A DNA stretch of 64,000 bases, from NCBI RefSeq assembly GCF_019200975.1, contig NZ_JAHTMR010000002.1:479679-543678 (forward strand), read 5' to 3'. Below, piece after piece: positions 27,055-36,605 of the stretch; within the stretch, counting starts at the first letter, position 1, and every line of letters starts with the position of its first letter. The position numbers were made by a program, and so were the translations under genes. This stretch comes from Pseudomonas sp. PD9R. Its GTDB lineage: Bacteria; Pseudomonadota; Gammaproteobacteria; Pseudomonadales; Pseudomonadaceae. A model generated the notes under the pieces. It saw only the letters and a list, made by a program, of their open reading frames with translations, did not search any database and was not told where the DNA came from.

Positions 27055-27939
27055 TCAGATTGCCAATGCATGGTGGTCCTGGACGTAGTGGTAACGTGGC
27101 CGGCTTTCGTGCTGTGCCGGTTTCAGGAAACCCATCAACGCGTTGCGGCTGTCGCGGCAGGCGGCTTTGTGTTCCATGTCGAGAAAGTGCCCGGTGGCCT
27201 CCAGGGTGGTGAAGGTGGCGTGCTGCACGTGGTTGGCGAACAACCGGGCGCCATCGGCGGCGGTGTATTCGTCCCATTCGCCGTTCATGAACAGCACTGG
27301 CACGTTGATTTTCTGTGCAGCTTGGAAGAAGCACTGACGATCACTGTGCAGCAGGTCGCTGATATGGAAGTGCATCTGCCCGTATTCATGCTCTGCCAGG
27401 CTGCTGACGTGCCGATAATTGAAGCGCTTGAACAGTGTCGGCAAGTGTTTGCCAATGGTGCTGTTCACCAGGTTGCCAACCCGGTCGCCATCGCGGCTGC
27501 CGAGGTAATCCACGCCGCGTTCGAGGTAGTCGAGCATGTGCGCGTTGATCTCCGGCGAGAACGAGCTGATGACGGCCTTTTCGATGCGTCGTGGCCGTTG
27601 CGAGAGCGCGACTAGCGTTGCGGCACCCCCCCAGGAAAACGACATCACGTGTTCGGCGGCGAAGTGGTCGATCAGCTCCAGCAGGATCTGACCCTCGATT
27701 TCCTTGGTCAGCGGTTTTTCATGCACGTTGTGGGCTTTGGACTTGCCCGCGTAGGGCTGGTCGTAGCAGACCACATTGAATTGCGGATGCAGGTTTTTCA
27801 CGGTTTGTGCAAACGACGCAGTCGTGGCCATCGAGCCGTTGACCAGAATAATGGTCTTCTCTGCGGCGTCTGCGCGATAGAACTCCGTGTAAACCCGATA
27901 CTGACCCTGTATATCCAGCACAGCAATTTCTGGCCTCAT
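27055..27939 (-). CDS. phaG: PhaG-type (R)-3-hydroxyacyl-ACP:CoA transacylase
   Basis: 294 residues, alpha/beta hydrolase fold of the PhaG/RhlA family. It starts MRPEIAVLDIQGQYRVYTEF, has VNGSMATTASFAQT, the nucleophile elbow FSWGG (Ser102) and ATGHFLDME for the catalytic His, and ends HHALAI. Close agreement with the start, length and end that I know for Pseudomonas PhaG favours PhaG over RhlA. It links fatty acid synthesis to medium-chain polyhydroxyalkanoate. CAGGAG lies before the chosen ATG. Confidence 0.9.
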   Translation of the reverse strand: MRPEIAVLDIQGQYRVYTEFYRADAAEKTIILVNGSMATTASFAQTVKNLHPQFNVVCYDQPYAGKSKAHNVHEKPLTKEIEGQILLELIDHFAAEHVMSFSWGGAATLVALSQRPRRIEKAVISSFSPEINAHMLDYLERGVDYLGSRDGDRVGNLVNSTIGKHLPTLFKRFNYRHVSSLAEHEYGQMHFHISDLLHSDRQCFFQAAQKINVPVLFMNGEWDEYTAADGARLFANHVQHATFTTLEATGHFLDMEHKAACRDSRNALMGFLKPAQHESRPRYHYVQDHHALAI

Positions 27940-28251
27940 GTCATCAGACTCCTGGCAAGCGGGTATGCGCGCAAAAGAGATTGCACGAGCTTTGTGACAG
28001 GTAGGCATACGCCTGGAATTTGAGAGGCCCATGTCGATCCGGTAAAGCAGGTCGACGGGTATTATTATTGGCGGGCAGTCTGCCGGTGCAACGCGGAACC
28101 TTAAGGCTCTCTACCGACAAAAAGTTTCTTAGAAGTATGTTGTGACTCGTCAGTCACATTTCGGCTGACGTCCTGATTCAAGCAGGGGTGGAGCGATCGC
28201 GCAAGTGCCTATGGCAAATTGTTCGACAACTTCTGCTCAGCGGTAGGCTGC
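27940..28251. other. Upstream region of phaG
   Basis: About 310 bp containing the phaG ribosome site next to the gene. I see no further gene and no convincing sigma-54 or sigma-70 promoter pair. Confidence 0.4.
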
Positions 28252-28944
28252 TTAGATCAATCCGATCTCTTCATCGCTCAGCGAGCGGTATTCGCCCGGT
28301 TTCAACGCGTCGTCAAGCACCAAAGGGCCCATGCGTTCGCGGTGCAGGCGCATCACTTTGTTGTCGAAGTGGCCGAACATGCGCTTCACCTGGTGATAAC
28401 GACCCTCGACGATGCTCAGGCGTGCGGATTTCGGCCCCAGCAGCTCTAGCTCGGCGGGTTGGGTGGTGAGGTCTTCGAAGGCGAAGTACAGGCCTTCGCC
28501 GAATTTGATCGCGTATTCGGGGCCGATGTCCTGTTCGGTTTCGACGTAATAGACCTTTGGCAATTTGGTTTGCGGTTGGGTCAGGCGTCGCGACCAGCTG
28601 CCGTCGTTGGTGATCAGCATCAGGCCGGTGGTGTTGAAATCCAGGCGACCGGCGATGTGCAGTTCGTCCTTGTCTGGCTCGTGGATCAGGTCGAGTACAG
28701 TCGGATGCTGCGGGTCACGGGTCGCGCTCACGCAACCGGCCGGTTTGTGCAGCATGAAGTGACGCAGCGCTTTGCCAAGTTGCAGTACCTCATCGTCAAC
28801 GTCGACACGGCTGAACTCGCGGACTTCGGCGTGGGGGTCGCAGACGATTTCTCCGTCAATCCTGATGCGCTTTTCCACCAGCAACAGGCGCACCTGCTTA
28901 CGGTTGAAGCGGGGCAGGTTACTGAGGAAACGGTCGACGCGCAT
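28252..28944 (-). CDS. rsuA: 16S rRNA pseudouridine synthase RsuA-like
   Basis: 230 residues. S4 RNA-binding domain at the start (MRVDRFLSNLPRFNRKQVRLLLVEKR), then the pseudouridine synthase domain with catalytic Asp in AGRLDFNTTGL and EGRYHQVKRMF. Length and motifs fit RsuA, which modifies position 516 of 16S rRNA. Confidence 0.9.
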   Translation of the reverse strand: MRVDRFLSNLPRFNRKQVRLLLVEKRIRIDGEIVCDPHAEVREFSRVDVDDEVLQLGKALRHFMLHKPAGCVSATRDPQHPTVLDLIHEPDKDELHIAGRLDFNTTGLMLITNDGSWSRRLTQPQTKLPKVYYVETEQDIGPEYAIKFGEGLYFAFEDLTTQPAELELLGPKSARLSIVEGRYHQVKRMFGHFDNKVMRLHRERMGPLVLDDALKPGEYRSLSDEEIGLI

Positions 28945-28977
28945 GGCTACAAATCGGCAAGAAAAGGGCCGCGCATC

Positions 28978-29196
28978 TTACTTGATCGGCCGCACCGCTG
29001 CTTGCAACTGTGCCTCGACCTCGGCGCAACGGGGACACAGGCAGGAGGTGTTGCGCAGCTCGGCCGGCAGCGCTTCGAGCACCGCCGGGTCGATGCTGAC
29101 GCCGAAGCACCAACACGCTCGATCGACGGTTCGCGGGTCGGCCAGGGTGCAGTCGTTGGGTGCGCCGCAAGCGGGGCAGAGGTCAGGCTGGCTCAT
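28978..29196 (-). CDS. Cysteine-rich CWC family protein
   Basis: 72 residues starting MSQPDLCPACGAPNDC, with Cys in CPxCG, CWCF and CLCPRC arrangements that suggest a zinc site. It matches the small cysteine-rich CWC family. Its ATG lies inside the end of the diguanylate cyclase gene, a 14-base overlap, so the two are translated together. Function unknown. Confidence 0.8.
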   Translation of the reverse strand: MSQPDLCPACGAPNDCTLADPRTVDRACWCFGVSIDPAVLEALPAELRNTSCLCPRCAEVEAQLQAAVRPIK

Positions 29197-30676
29197 AACT
29201 GGAGTGAGGCATTTCCACGCAAGTACGGTTGCGGCCACTTTGTTTGGCCCGATACATCGCATGATCGGCCCGGGACAGCAGTGTGTGCAAGGTATCGTCG
29301 GTTTGCAGAGTGGTCAGGCCGATGCTGACTGTCAGCTGCAAGCTACTGCTGTTGTAGGCATAACGCTGTTCTTCCACATGCCGACGAATTTTCTCGGCGA
29401 TCATCAGACCGGTCTCACCGTCGGTGTCCTTGAGCAACACGATGAATTCTTCACCCCCCCAGCGGCAGACGATATCGGAATGCCGCAGGCAGCTCTCCAG
29501 ATCCCGTGCGAAGCCGATCAGCACCTGATCACCTGCCAGGTGGCCATAGGTGTCATTCAATGCCTTGAAGTGGTCCAGATCGAGCAGCAACGCGGTCAGT
29601 GGTTTGGGTTCACGCTGAGCTTCGTGCATGGCTTGCGCGGCCAACAGGTCGAAGCCGCGACGGTTGGGCAATTCGGTCAGGCTGTCGAGGGTTGCCTGGG
29701 CGTGGATTTTGCCCTGATAGCGCTTGATCACCCGGTTGAGCAAGGCCAGCACGGTCAGCGTGACGATCAGGCAGATCAGCAGGTTGAGGTACAGCGAGCG
29801 GCGGATGTCGCTGAGGTCGCCGTCTTCGAGTTTGTCGACGAACAAGTACCAGTTCAGCTCCGGGATAAACCGCACATTGAGGAAATGTCCCTGGCCCTGG
29901 CCGGAATATTCGTAGCTGCCGCTGTGGGGCTTGGGCACCTGGCTGACCAGGTTTTTCATGCTGTCGAGTTCGCTCAGGGCGTGTCCGGCCAGTGCGCCTT
30001 GCGGGCCACCCTCGGCGCCGGTGAGCACCAGGCGGCCAAAGGTGTCGACGAAATACACGCTGCGCTGGTAGTGCTGCTGGTACTTGTCGATCAGCTTGAC
30101 CACCGCATCGACCGTCAGACCGACGCCCGCGGCACCAATGAAACGGTCGTTGTAGTCGTAGACCTTGTAGTTGATGAAGACGGTCAGGTTGTCTTTGTTG
30201 GCGAGGTCCGGATCGACGTTGATCTCGTACGGATCTTTCATGTCGCGCACGCGAAAATACCAGGCATCACGCGGCTCAGTGGCTTTGACCTGCTTGAGCA
30301 CACCTTTGGCGTGGTAGTAAGTCAGGCTGGCATCGGAGACAAAAAACGCCGTGTAGGCGCCGTAGTGGGTCATGACCTCGTTGAGGTAGCGGGTCATCTG
30401 GTCGGCGTCGCGCTCACCGTTCACCACCCAATCGCGCATGAAGGTATCGCGGGACATCATCGAAGAAATCAGGATCGGTCTGACAAGGTCTTTCTGGATT
30501 TCCGAGTAGACGGTGTCGGATGTCAGCGGCAGTTCGGTGTTGACGATGTTGTCGCGAATCGATGCCCGCGAGGCGTAGTAACTGAGGAAGGAAGTGGCAA
30601 GGAAGCCTGCGCCCAGCAACGCGATCAGCGTGAGAATCAACGAGCGTTGAGAATACAGCGGCGAGCGGGGCGGCAT
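29183..30676 (-). CDS. Membrane diguanylate cyclase with dCache-like sensor
   Basis: 497 residues. TM helix at about 12-34, a periplasmic dCache-type sensor to about residue 290 (DAWYFRVRDMKDPYEINVD), TM helix at about 297-318, then a GGDEF domain. The active site is GGEEF (CRWGGEEFIVLL) and an upstream RHSD provides the inhibitory site. It should make cyclic di-GMP in response to a periplasmic ligand. Confidence 0.9.
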   Translation of the reverse strand: MPPRSPLYSQRSLILTLIALLGAGFLATSFLSYYASRASIRDNIVNTELPLTSDTVYSEIQKDLVRPILISSMMSRDTFMRDWVVNGERDADQMTRYLNEVMTHYGAYTAFFVSDASLTYYHAKGVLKQVKATEPRDAWYFRVRDMKDPYEINVDPDLANKDNLTVFINYKVYDYNDRFIGAAGVGLTVDAVVKLIDKYQQHYQRSVYFVDTFGRLVLTGAEGGPQGALAGHALSELDSMKNLVSQVPKPHSGSYEYSGQGQGHFLNVRFIPELNWYLFVDKLEDGDLSDIRRSLYLNLLICLIVTLTVLALLNRVIKRYQGKIHAQATLDSLTELPNRRGFDLLAAQAMHEAQREPKPLTALLLDLDHFKALNDTYGHLAGDQVLIGFARDLESCLRHSDIVCRWGGEEFIVLLKDTDGETGLMIAEKIRRHVEEQRYAYNSSSLQLTVSIGLTTLQTDDTLHTLLSRADHAMYRAKQSGRNRTCVEMPHSSYEPA

Positions 30677-30780
30677 GGCAATTCCATTGGCAGGTCATCC
30701 GATGGCAAGCATTCTAATGGCACGGCGGGGAAATAACTGCTCTATGTGCGGCGCGAATGGTCGTTCCCTGACCTTGTGGA

Positions 30781-30868
30781 TCTGTAGGAGCTACCGCAGG
30801 CTGCGATCTTTTGATCTTGATCCTGAAAAACAAGATCCAAAGATCGCAGCCTGCGGCAGCTCCTACAA
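30781..30868. repeat. REPIN, family 1, full palindrome
   Basis: Arms ctgtaggagctaccgcaggc and, reversed, gcctgcggcagctcctacaa flank an AT-rich centre. It lies at the end of the guanidine operon. Confidence 0.85.
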
Positions 30869-30875
30869 GGGAGTG

Positions 30876-32654
30876 TCAGGCCAAAACTTTGAGGTAGGCA
30901 CGCCACCCGCCCAAATGGCTGATATCCATAGCGCCCTCCAACCCATAGGCTTCACAGATAAACCCGCTCTCCCAGCGACCATCCGCCAGTTGCACCTTGC
31001 CGAGCCCCAGCGGTGCCGGGATTCCGGTCAGGAACGAACCCAGTTCGCTGCTCGGTAACTCCCACACTTCCACGGCAATCGCCACGCCTCCTTCCTTCAC
31101 CCGAACCATGCCCGGACGAAACGGCGGGCCGCCGGCCAGGGCGTACAGATGATAGTCCGGCGAACTGTGCGTGGTTTCGATCAGTCGTGCGCCGCGTCGC
31201 TTCAGTTGCCAGTTCAACGCCAGGCCATCGAGGTGCGCCCCGCAGACCACCAGTCGAGCTCGGTCATTGCGCGCGGCAGTCGACGGCGCCGGTGTGGATG
31301 AAGCTTTCTGGCGCTGCAAGCCATCGGCCACGCTCAGCAGATACTGGTCGGTAAACGCCCGCCCAAACAGCGTCACGCCCCACGGCAGGCCATTGCCCAT
31401 GAAACCACTGGGCACGGCGACGGCAGCGTAGTCGAGCAGGTTCATGAAGTTGGTGTAATAACCCAATTCCGAGTTGCGCAGCACCGGTTCTGCTTCCAGT
31501 TCCGCCAGCGTAACGGGGCGGCCGATGGTAGGCGTCACCACGCAATCGAGATTTTCCAGTGCCTTGTCGCACAAGGCTTTCAGCGCTTGCAGTCGATATT
31601 GCGCGCGGAAAGTCTGCACGCCACTGACTGCCGGCGCTTTGGCTAGCACGGCGCGGATCACCGGCAACACGGCTTCGGGATTTTGCTCCATCAGCTCACC
31701 GGCCACGCTATAGCGCTCGGCTACCCACGGGCCTTCGTACAGCAAACGTGCAGCTTCAAGGAACGGCGACAGATCGAGTTCCACCGCTTTGCCGCCCAGG
31801 GCCTTGAGTCGCTCAATGGCATCAGCAAATAACGTTGGGCCTTGCGTGCAGCCGAAGAACTCCAGGTCCTGCGCCCGAGGCACGCCAAAGCGAAATGGAC
31901 GAGCCGCACCAAACGCCGAACCATCATTCCACTGCGGATTGCTGCGGCTGTACTCGTCCCGTGGATCAAGGTGCGCGATGAGCGCCAGCAACTGACTGGC
32001 CTCGCGCGCGGTGGTGGTAAATGTGGTCACGCAATCGAGCGTACGACAGGCCGGCACCACGCCAGCGGTGGAGATCAGCCCTTTGGTCGCCTTCAAACCA
32101 ACCAGATTGTTCAGTGCCGCCGGCACACGCCCGGAGCCGGCTGTGTCGGTGCCCAAGGAAAAACTCGCCACACCGAGTGCCACCGCCAGCGACGAACCGG
32201 CACTGGAACCGCCCGACGGATACTCCGGCAACACGCTGTTCGGGCACGCGCCATACGGTGAGCGACTGCCGTTGAGGCCGGTGGCGAACTGATCAAGGTT
32301 GGTCTTGCCCAGCGGGATCGCGCCTAACGCCAGCAGTTGCTCGACGATGGTCGCCGAGCGTTCTGGCACATAAGCAAACTCAGGGCAGGCTGCCGTGGTC
32401 GGAATGCCCGCCAGGTCGATGTTGTCCTTGATCGCGAACGGCACGCCGTACAGCGGCAAGCTATCGATGTCGCGACTGTCGAGCGCGGCGAGGTAGGGTT
32501 CCAGTTCTTCGACACTGAGCAAGTGAATGAACAGGTGATAGTCCGGGTTCAGCGCCGCGGCCTTGTCGCGCAAGCTCAGCAGCAATTGCCGAGGCGTGGT
32601 GCTGCCGTCGCGGTAGGCGTTGCGCAGGGCGTCGAGTTGCAGATTGATGTTCAT
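30876..32654 (-). CDS. atzF: Allophanate hydrolase
   Basis: 592 residues. Amidase-signature domain with the Lys-Ser-Ser triad: Lys76 (FAIKDN), Ser150/151 (PSGGSSAGSS) and Ser174 (TAGSGRVPA). A C-terminal domain of about 130 residues is typical of AtzF. It splits allophanate to carbon dioxide and ammonia. It is the last gene of the riboswitch-led operon, 24 bases after the carboxylase, and completes nitrogen release. Confidence 0.93.
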   Translation of the reverse strand: MNINLQLDALRNAYRDGSTTPRQLLLSLRDKAAALNPDYHLFIHLLSVEELEPYLAALDSRDIDSLPLYGVPFAIKDNIDLAGIPTTAACPEFAYVPERSATIVEQLLALGAIPLGKTNLDQFATGLNGSRSPYGACPNSVLPEYPSGGSSAGSSLAVALGVASFSLGTDTAGSGRVPAALNNLVGLKATKGLISTAGVVPACRTLDCVTTFTTTAREASQLLALIAHLDPRDEYSRSNPQWNDGSAFGAARPFRFGVPRAQDLEFFGCTQGPTLFADAIERLKALGGKAVELDLSPFLEAARLLYEGPWVAERYSVAGELMEQNPEAVLPVIRAVLAKAPAVSGVQTFRAQYRLQALKALCDKALENLDCVVTPTIGRPVTLAELEAEPVLRNSELGYYTNFMNLLDYAAVAVPSGFMGNGLPWGVTLFGRAFTDQYLLSVADGLQRQKASSTPAPSTAARNDRARLVVCGAHLDGLALNWQLKRRGARLIETTHSSPDYHLYALAGGPPFRPGMVRVKEGGVAIAVEVWELPSSELGSFLTGIPAPLGLGKVQLADGRWESGFICEAYGLEGAMDISHLGGWRAYLKVLA

Positions 32655-32678
32655 CGTGTGCGTCCTTATGAAATGAGT

Positions 32679-35600
32679 TCAGTTGAGTTCCAGCACCACG
32701 ACGCGCTGACCGGCACGCACCGCCGAACCTGGCTGCACGCGAATCTCCCGCACCACGCCGGCCATCGGCGCGAGCAGCGGGATTTCCATCTTCATCGACT
32801 CCAGAATTACCAGCACATCACCGGCCTCGACCCGGCTGCCGGTTTCGACCTGAACCTGCCAGAGGTTGCCGGCGATGTGGCTCTCGACACTCTGCTGACC
32901 GCTGGCCAACGGCGCATCCTCGGTTACTTCTGGGGCCAGTTCCTCACTGTCGAAATGCGCCTGGCCGCTGGCGATCCAGCGCTCGCGCTCGGCGTTGAAC
33001 GCGCCTTGTTGTTGGCTGCGAAATGCGGCAATGCTCTCGGCTTCCTTGGCCAGAAACGCCTGGTAGTCCGCCAGGTTCAGCTGGCTGTGCTCGATGTTCA
33101 AATCGAAGCGCCCGAGGGGGAAATCCCGGCGGATGTGCAGCAGTTCTTCGGCGCTCACCGGGTAGAAACGGATCTGGTCGAAGAAGCGCAACAGCCACGG
33201 TTTGCCATCGAATGCCGCGACTTCGCGGTAGCGATTCCACATCTGCAAGGTGCGACCGACAAACTGATAACCACCGGGGCCTTCCATGCCGTATACGCAC
33301 ATGTAGGCGCCACCGATACCCACCGAATTTTCGGCGGTCCAGGTGCGGGCCGGGTTGTACTTGGTGGTCACCAGGCGATGACGCGGGTCGAGCGGGGTGG
33401 CGACCGGCGCGCCGAGGTAAACGTCGCCCAGGCCCATCACCAGATAGCTGGCGTCGAACACCGTGCGCTGCACTTCATCGAGGTTCGGCAGGTCGTTGAT
33501 GCGGCGGATGAACTCCAGGTTGCTCGGGCACCACGGTGCGTCCTTGCGCACGGTGGTCATGTATTTTTCGATCGCCAATTGGCACGCAGGGTCGTCCCAC
33601 GACAATGGCAGATGCACGATGCGCGACGGTACTTGCAGATCCTTGGCGGCGCACACGGCGTCCCATTGGCCGGCGACGATACCGAGCAGATCCGCCAACG
33701 ATAATTGTTCGGGTTGGTAGTGCACTTGCAGCGAGCGGATGCCCGGTGTCAGGTCGATCACGCCGTGCAGGGTTTTGCTTTCAAGGGCCTGCATCAGGGC
33801 GTGGGCGCGAAAGCGCAGGACAAGGTCGAGTTCTGGGGCACCGATTTCCAGCAGCAAGTGCGTGTCACCGGAAAGGCGTGCAACCAGCCGCGTATCTCCC
33901 TGACCAATATCCAATACAACAGGCGACACAATCCCCTGTAGGAGCGAGCCTGCTCGCGATTGCGCTGTTTCAGTCACAGAGATGTCGGATGTGATGCCGT
34001 CATCGCGAGCAGGCTCACTCTTACAGTAGGTATTCCATTTCAACGCGAGGTTGCGGGCGGTTTTGAGATCGACCGGCACGAACTGCACCTTGTCCCCAGC
34101 CTTGAGCTGACCAAGCTGCCAAAGATCCGCTTCAATCACTGTCACCGGGCACACAAACCCGCCGAGGCTCGGGCCGTCCGGGCCGAGGATCACCGGCATG
34201 TCGCCGGTGAAATCCACCGCACCAATCGCATACGGATTGTCATGAATGTTCGACGGGTGCAAACCGGCCTCGCCACCGTCGGCTCGTACCCATTCAGGCT
34301 TGGGTCCGATCAACCGGACACCAGTACGGCTGGAGTTGAAATGCACTTCCCACTGTGTGGCGAAGAAGGTGCCGATGTAGTTTTCGGTGAAGTATTCCGG
34401 CGCACCGTGCGGGCCGTAAATCACCCGGATTTGTCGTACGGTTGGCAGCTCGCTGAGCTGAGTTTCAGGCAATTGTGCGCCGGCATCGCGGTCGCTCAAT
34501 GCCGGTACGTGCAACACGTCGCCAGCGCGTAACGCGCGACCACCGTGTCCACCAAACTGGCCGAGGGTGAAGGTGCTTTTGCTGCCCAGATAATCGGGCA
34601 CTTGCAGGCCACCACGCAGGCACAGATAGCTGCGCGCACCGGCCCCGGCAATCGTCCCCACGCTTAACGTTGCCCCTGCTGGAACCAGCAGCGCCGTGTT
34701 CATTGGCACGGCTTCACCGTTCAGCATCAAAGGAATCACGGCGCCTGTAACCGCCACAACGGCATCGCAATTGAAGCGCAGCAATGGCCCGCTCATGGTG
34801 ATTTCCAGCGCGGCGGCGCCTTCGTCGTTACCCAGCAAAAGATTGCCCAAGCGCAAGGCGCGACTGTCCATCGGCCCCGAGGGTGGAACCCCTACCGCCC
34901 AATAACCGAGGCGGCCGGGGTAGTCCTGAACGCTGGTCTGTGTGCCAGCGCCGAGCACTTCGAAGGTATTGGCCTGATAGACCAGACCTTCCAGGCAACG
35001 GGTCCATGGTTGGCCGCTGGCGAAGGGTGCATCGAGCAGAATCTGCCGCAGGTAGTCGCGATTGGTTTCTACGCCATAGAGCAGGCTTTCGCCCAAGGCC
35101 TGATGCAGATCGGCAGCGGCTTTTTCGCGGGTCGGTGCCCAACTGATGACCTTGGCAATCATCGGATCGAAGTACGGAGGGATCTCGCAGCCTGCTTCGA
35201 CCCAGGTGTCGATACGCAGTTGTACGCCGTTGGCGACGGGGAAGTTCACGGCGGTCAGCAGACCTGGGCTCGGCTGAAAATCACGACCCGGATCTTCGGC
35301 ATAAAGCCGTGCCTGAATCGCGTGGCCCTCGGCCTTCAACCCTTGGCTCAATACTGACAACGGCGGTAAATCACCGGCCGCCAGTTCCACCATCCAGCGC
35401 ACCAGATCGACACCCCACACCTGTTCGGTGACGCCATGCTCGACCTGCAAGCGAGTGTTCACTTCAAGGAAATAGAAACGCTGGGCGTCGCTGTCGAACA
35501 CAAACTCGACGGTGCCGGCGCTGCGGTAATTCACTGCTTTGGCAAGCTTGATTGCCGCCGCGCAGAGCTCTTCAGCCATGCCCTCAGGCAAGTTCGGCGC

Positions 35601-36326
35601 CGGGGTTTCTTCGAGGACTTTCTGGTTGCGTCGCTGCACCGAGCAATCGCGCACGCCGAGGGCAATCACTTCGCCGCGGCCGTCACCGAACACCTGCACT
35701 TCCAGATGCCGCGCACGCTGGATGTACTTCTCGATGAATACACCGGCATCGCTGAAGTTGTTTTGGCCGAGGCGTTTGACCGCTTCAAAGGATTCGCTCA
35801 ATTCAGCTGCGCTGCGGCACACGCGCATGCCGATGCCGCCACCGCCGGCGGTGCTTTTGAGCATCACCGGGTAGCCGACCTGTTCGCCAGCGACCAGTGC
35901 GGATTCGAGGCTGTCGAGCAGCTCGGTGCCTTCGAGCATGGGCACGCCGTGTTGCCTGGCCAAGGCGCGGGCGGTGTGCTTGAGACCAAATACGCGCAGT
36001 TGCTCAGGCGTCGGGCCGATGAAGGCGATGTCGGCGGCTTCGCAGGCTTCGGCGAATGCGGCGTTTTCCGAAAGGAAGCCGTAGCCGGGATGGATCGCGG
36101 TGGCGCCGGTGACTTTGGCGATGGCGAGGATTTTTTCGACCGCCAGATAGGTGCCGGCCGCCGCGCCTTCACCGAGGCTGTAGGCTTCATCGGCCTGCAA
36201 GATGTGCAGGCTGGCGGCATCGGCTTCGGAGTACACGGCAACGCCCTGGACTTCCAAGTCGCGCAGGGTGCGCAGGATGCGGCAGGCAATGGCGCCACGG
36301 TTGGCAATCAGGACTTTTTCGAACAT
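32679..36326 (-). CDS. Biotin-dependent guanidine/urea carboxylase
   Basis: 1215 residues: biotin carboxylase with ATP-grasp (about 1-450), KipA-like domain (about 465-766), KipI-like domain (about 797-1010), and a C-terminal biotinyl domain with Lys in ESMKMEIP near residue 1179. Usually labelled urea carboxylase. The guanidine-I riboswitch and two DUF1989 partners make guanidine the likelier substrate. Residues about 767-797 (SEPARDDGITSD...) are encoded by an inserted REPIN at the linker between the two carboxyltransferase parts. The frame is intact. Confidence 0.92.
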   Translation of the reverse strand: MFEKVLIANRGAIACRILRTLRDLEVQGVAVYSEADAASLHILQADEAYSLGEGAAAGTYLAVEKILAIAKVTGATAIHPGYGFLSENAAFAEACEAADIAFIGPTPEQLRVFGLKHTARALARQHGVPMLEGTELLDSLESALVAGEQVGYPVMLKSTAGGGGIGMRVCRSAAELSESFEAVKRLGQNNFSDAGVFIEKYIQRARHLEVQVFGDGRGEVIALGVRDCSVQRRNQKVLEETPAPNLPEGMAEELCAAAIKLAKAVNYRSAGTVEFVFDSDAQRFYFLEVNTRLQVEHGVTEQVWGVDLVRWMVELAAGDLPPLSVLSQGLKAEGHAIQARLYAEDPGRDFQPSPGLLTAVNFPVANGVQLRIDTWVEAGCEIPPYFDPMIAKVISWAPTREKAAADLHQALGESLLYGVETNRDYLRQILLDAPFASGQPWTRCLEGLVYQANTFEVLGAGTQTSVQDYPGRLGYWAVGVPPSGPMDSRALRLGNLLLGNDEGAAALEITMSGPLLRFNCDAVVAVTGAVIPLMLNGEAVPMNTALLVPAGATLSVGTIAGAGARSYLCLRGGLQVPDYLGSKSTFTLGQFGGHGGRALRAGDVLHVPALSDRDAGAQLPETQLSELPTVRQIRVIYGPHGAPEYFTENYIGTFFATQWEVHFNSSRTGVRLIGPKPEWVRADGGEAGLHPSNIHDNPYAIGAVDFTGDMPVILGPDGPSLGGFVCPVTVIEADLWQLGQLKAGDKVQFVPVDLKTARNLALKWNTYCKSEPARDDGITSDISVTETAQSRAGSLLQGIVSPVVLDIGQGDTRLVARLSGDTHLLLEIGAPELDLVLRFRAHALMQALESKTLHGVIDLTPGIRSLQVHYQPEQLSLADLLGIVAGQWDAVCAAKDLQVPSRIVHLPLSWDDPACQLAIEKYMTTVRKDAPWCPSNLEFIRRINDLPNLDEVQRTVFDASYLVMGLGDVYLGAPVATPLDPRHRLVTTKYNPARTWTAENSVGIGGAYMCVYGMEGPGGYQFVGRTLQMWNRYREVAAFDGKPWLLRFFDQIRFYPVSAEELLHIRRDFPLGRFDLNIEHSQLNLADYQAFLAKEAESIAAFRSQQQGAFNAERERWIASGQAHFDSEELAPEVTEDAPLASGQQSVESHIAGNLWQVQVETGSRVEAGDVLVILESMKMEIPLLAPMAGVVREIRVQPGSAVRAGQRVVVLELN
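33936..34026. repeat. REPIN, family 2, inside the carboxylase coding sequence
   Basis: Arms ctgtaggagcgagcctgctc and, reversed, gcgagcaggctcactcttac flank a centre of about 50 bases. The element keeps the reading frame and has no stop in that frame. Confidence 0.9.
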
Positions 36327-36439
36327 GGCATAACCCCCGGAGGCGATAGCGCATCAGCCTCGACCTGGGATGCGGGCCGTCCCGCAGTTTTTCGAAATGC
36401 ACCCGGGCCGTCCCGGATGACTGAAGATTTCGCCTTCCT

Positions 36440-36529
36440 CTGTAGGAGCTGCCGAAGGCTGCGATCTTTTGATCTTTAAAAAACCACATCAAAAGATCGC
36501 AGCCTCGTTGCACTCGACAGCTCCTACAG
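36440..36529. repeat. REPIN, family 1, disrupted right arm
   Basis: The left arm ctgtaggagctgccgaaggc is intact. The right arm gatcgcagcc is interrupted by a dozen unrelated bases before cagctcctaca. It lies between the carboxylase and the shorter DUF1989 gene, inside the operon. Confidence 0.8.
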
Positions 36530-36605
36530 GGAGGAGGTTATTTGATGCACTGGCCTGAACGGGCCTGGCACAGGGCAAACAACCATTTACGCAAACGGGT
36601 GAGTT

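Noticed and set aside
27055-27939. RhlA (rhamnolipid precursor synthase) as identity of the alpha/beta hydrolase
   Set aside because: No rhlB or rhlC nearby, and the start, length and HHALAI end fit PhaG better.
28772-30736. Long plus-strand frame (654 codons) over the diguanylate cyclase and CWC genes
   Set aside because: Antisense shadow of two well-supported genes; composition is atypical of a protein and it crosses both.
32337-33704. Long plus-strand frame across atzF and the carboxylase
   Set aside because: Antisense shadow that spans the junction of two real genes.
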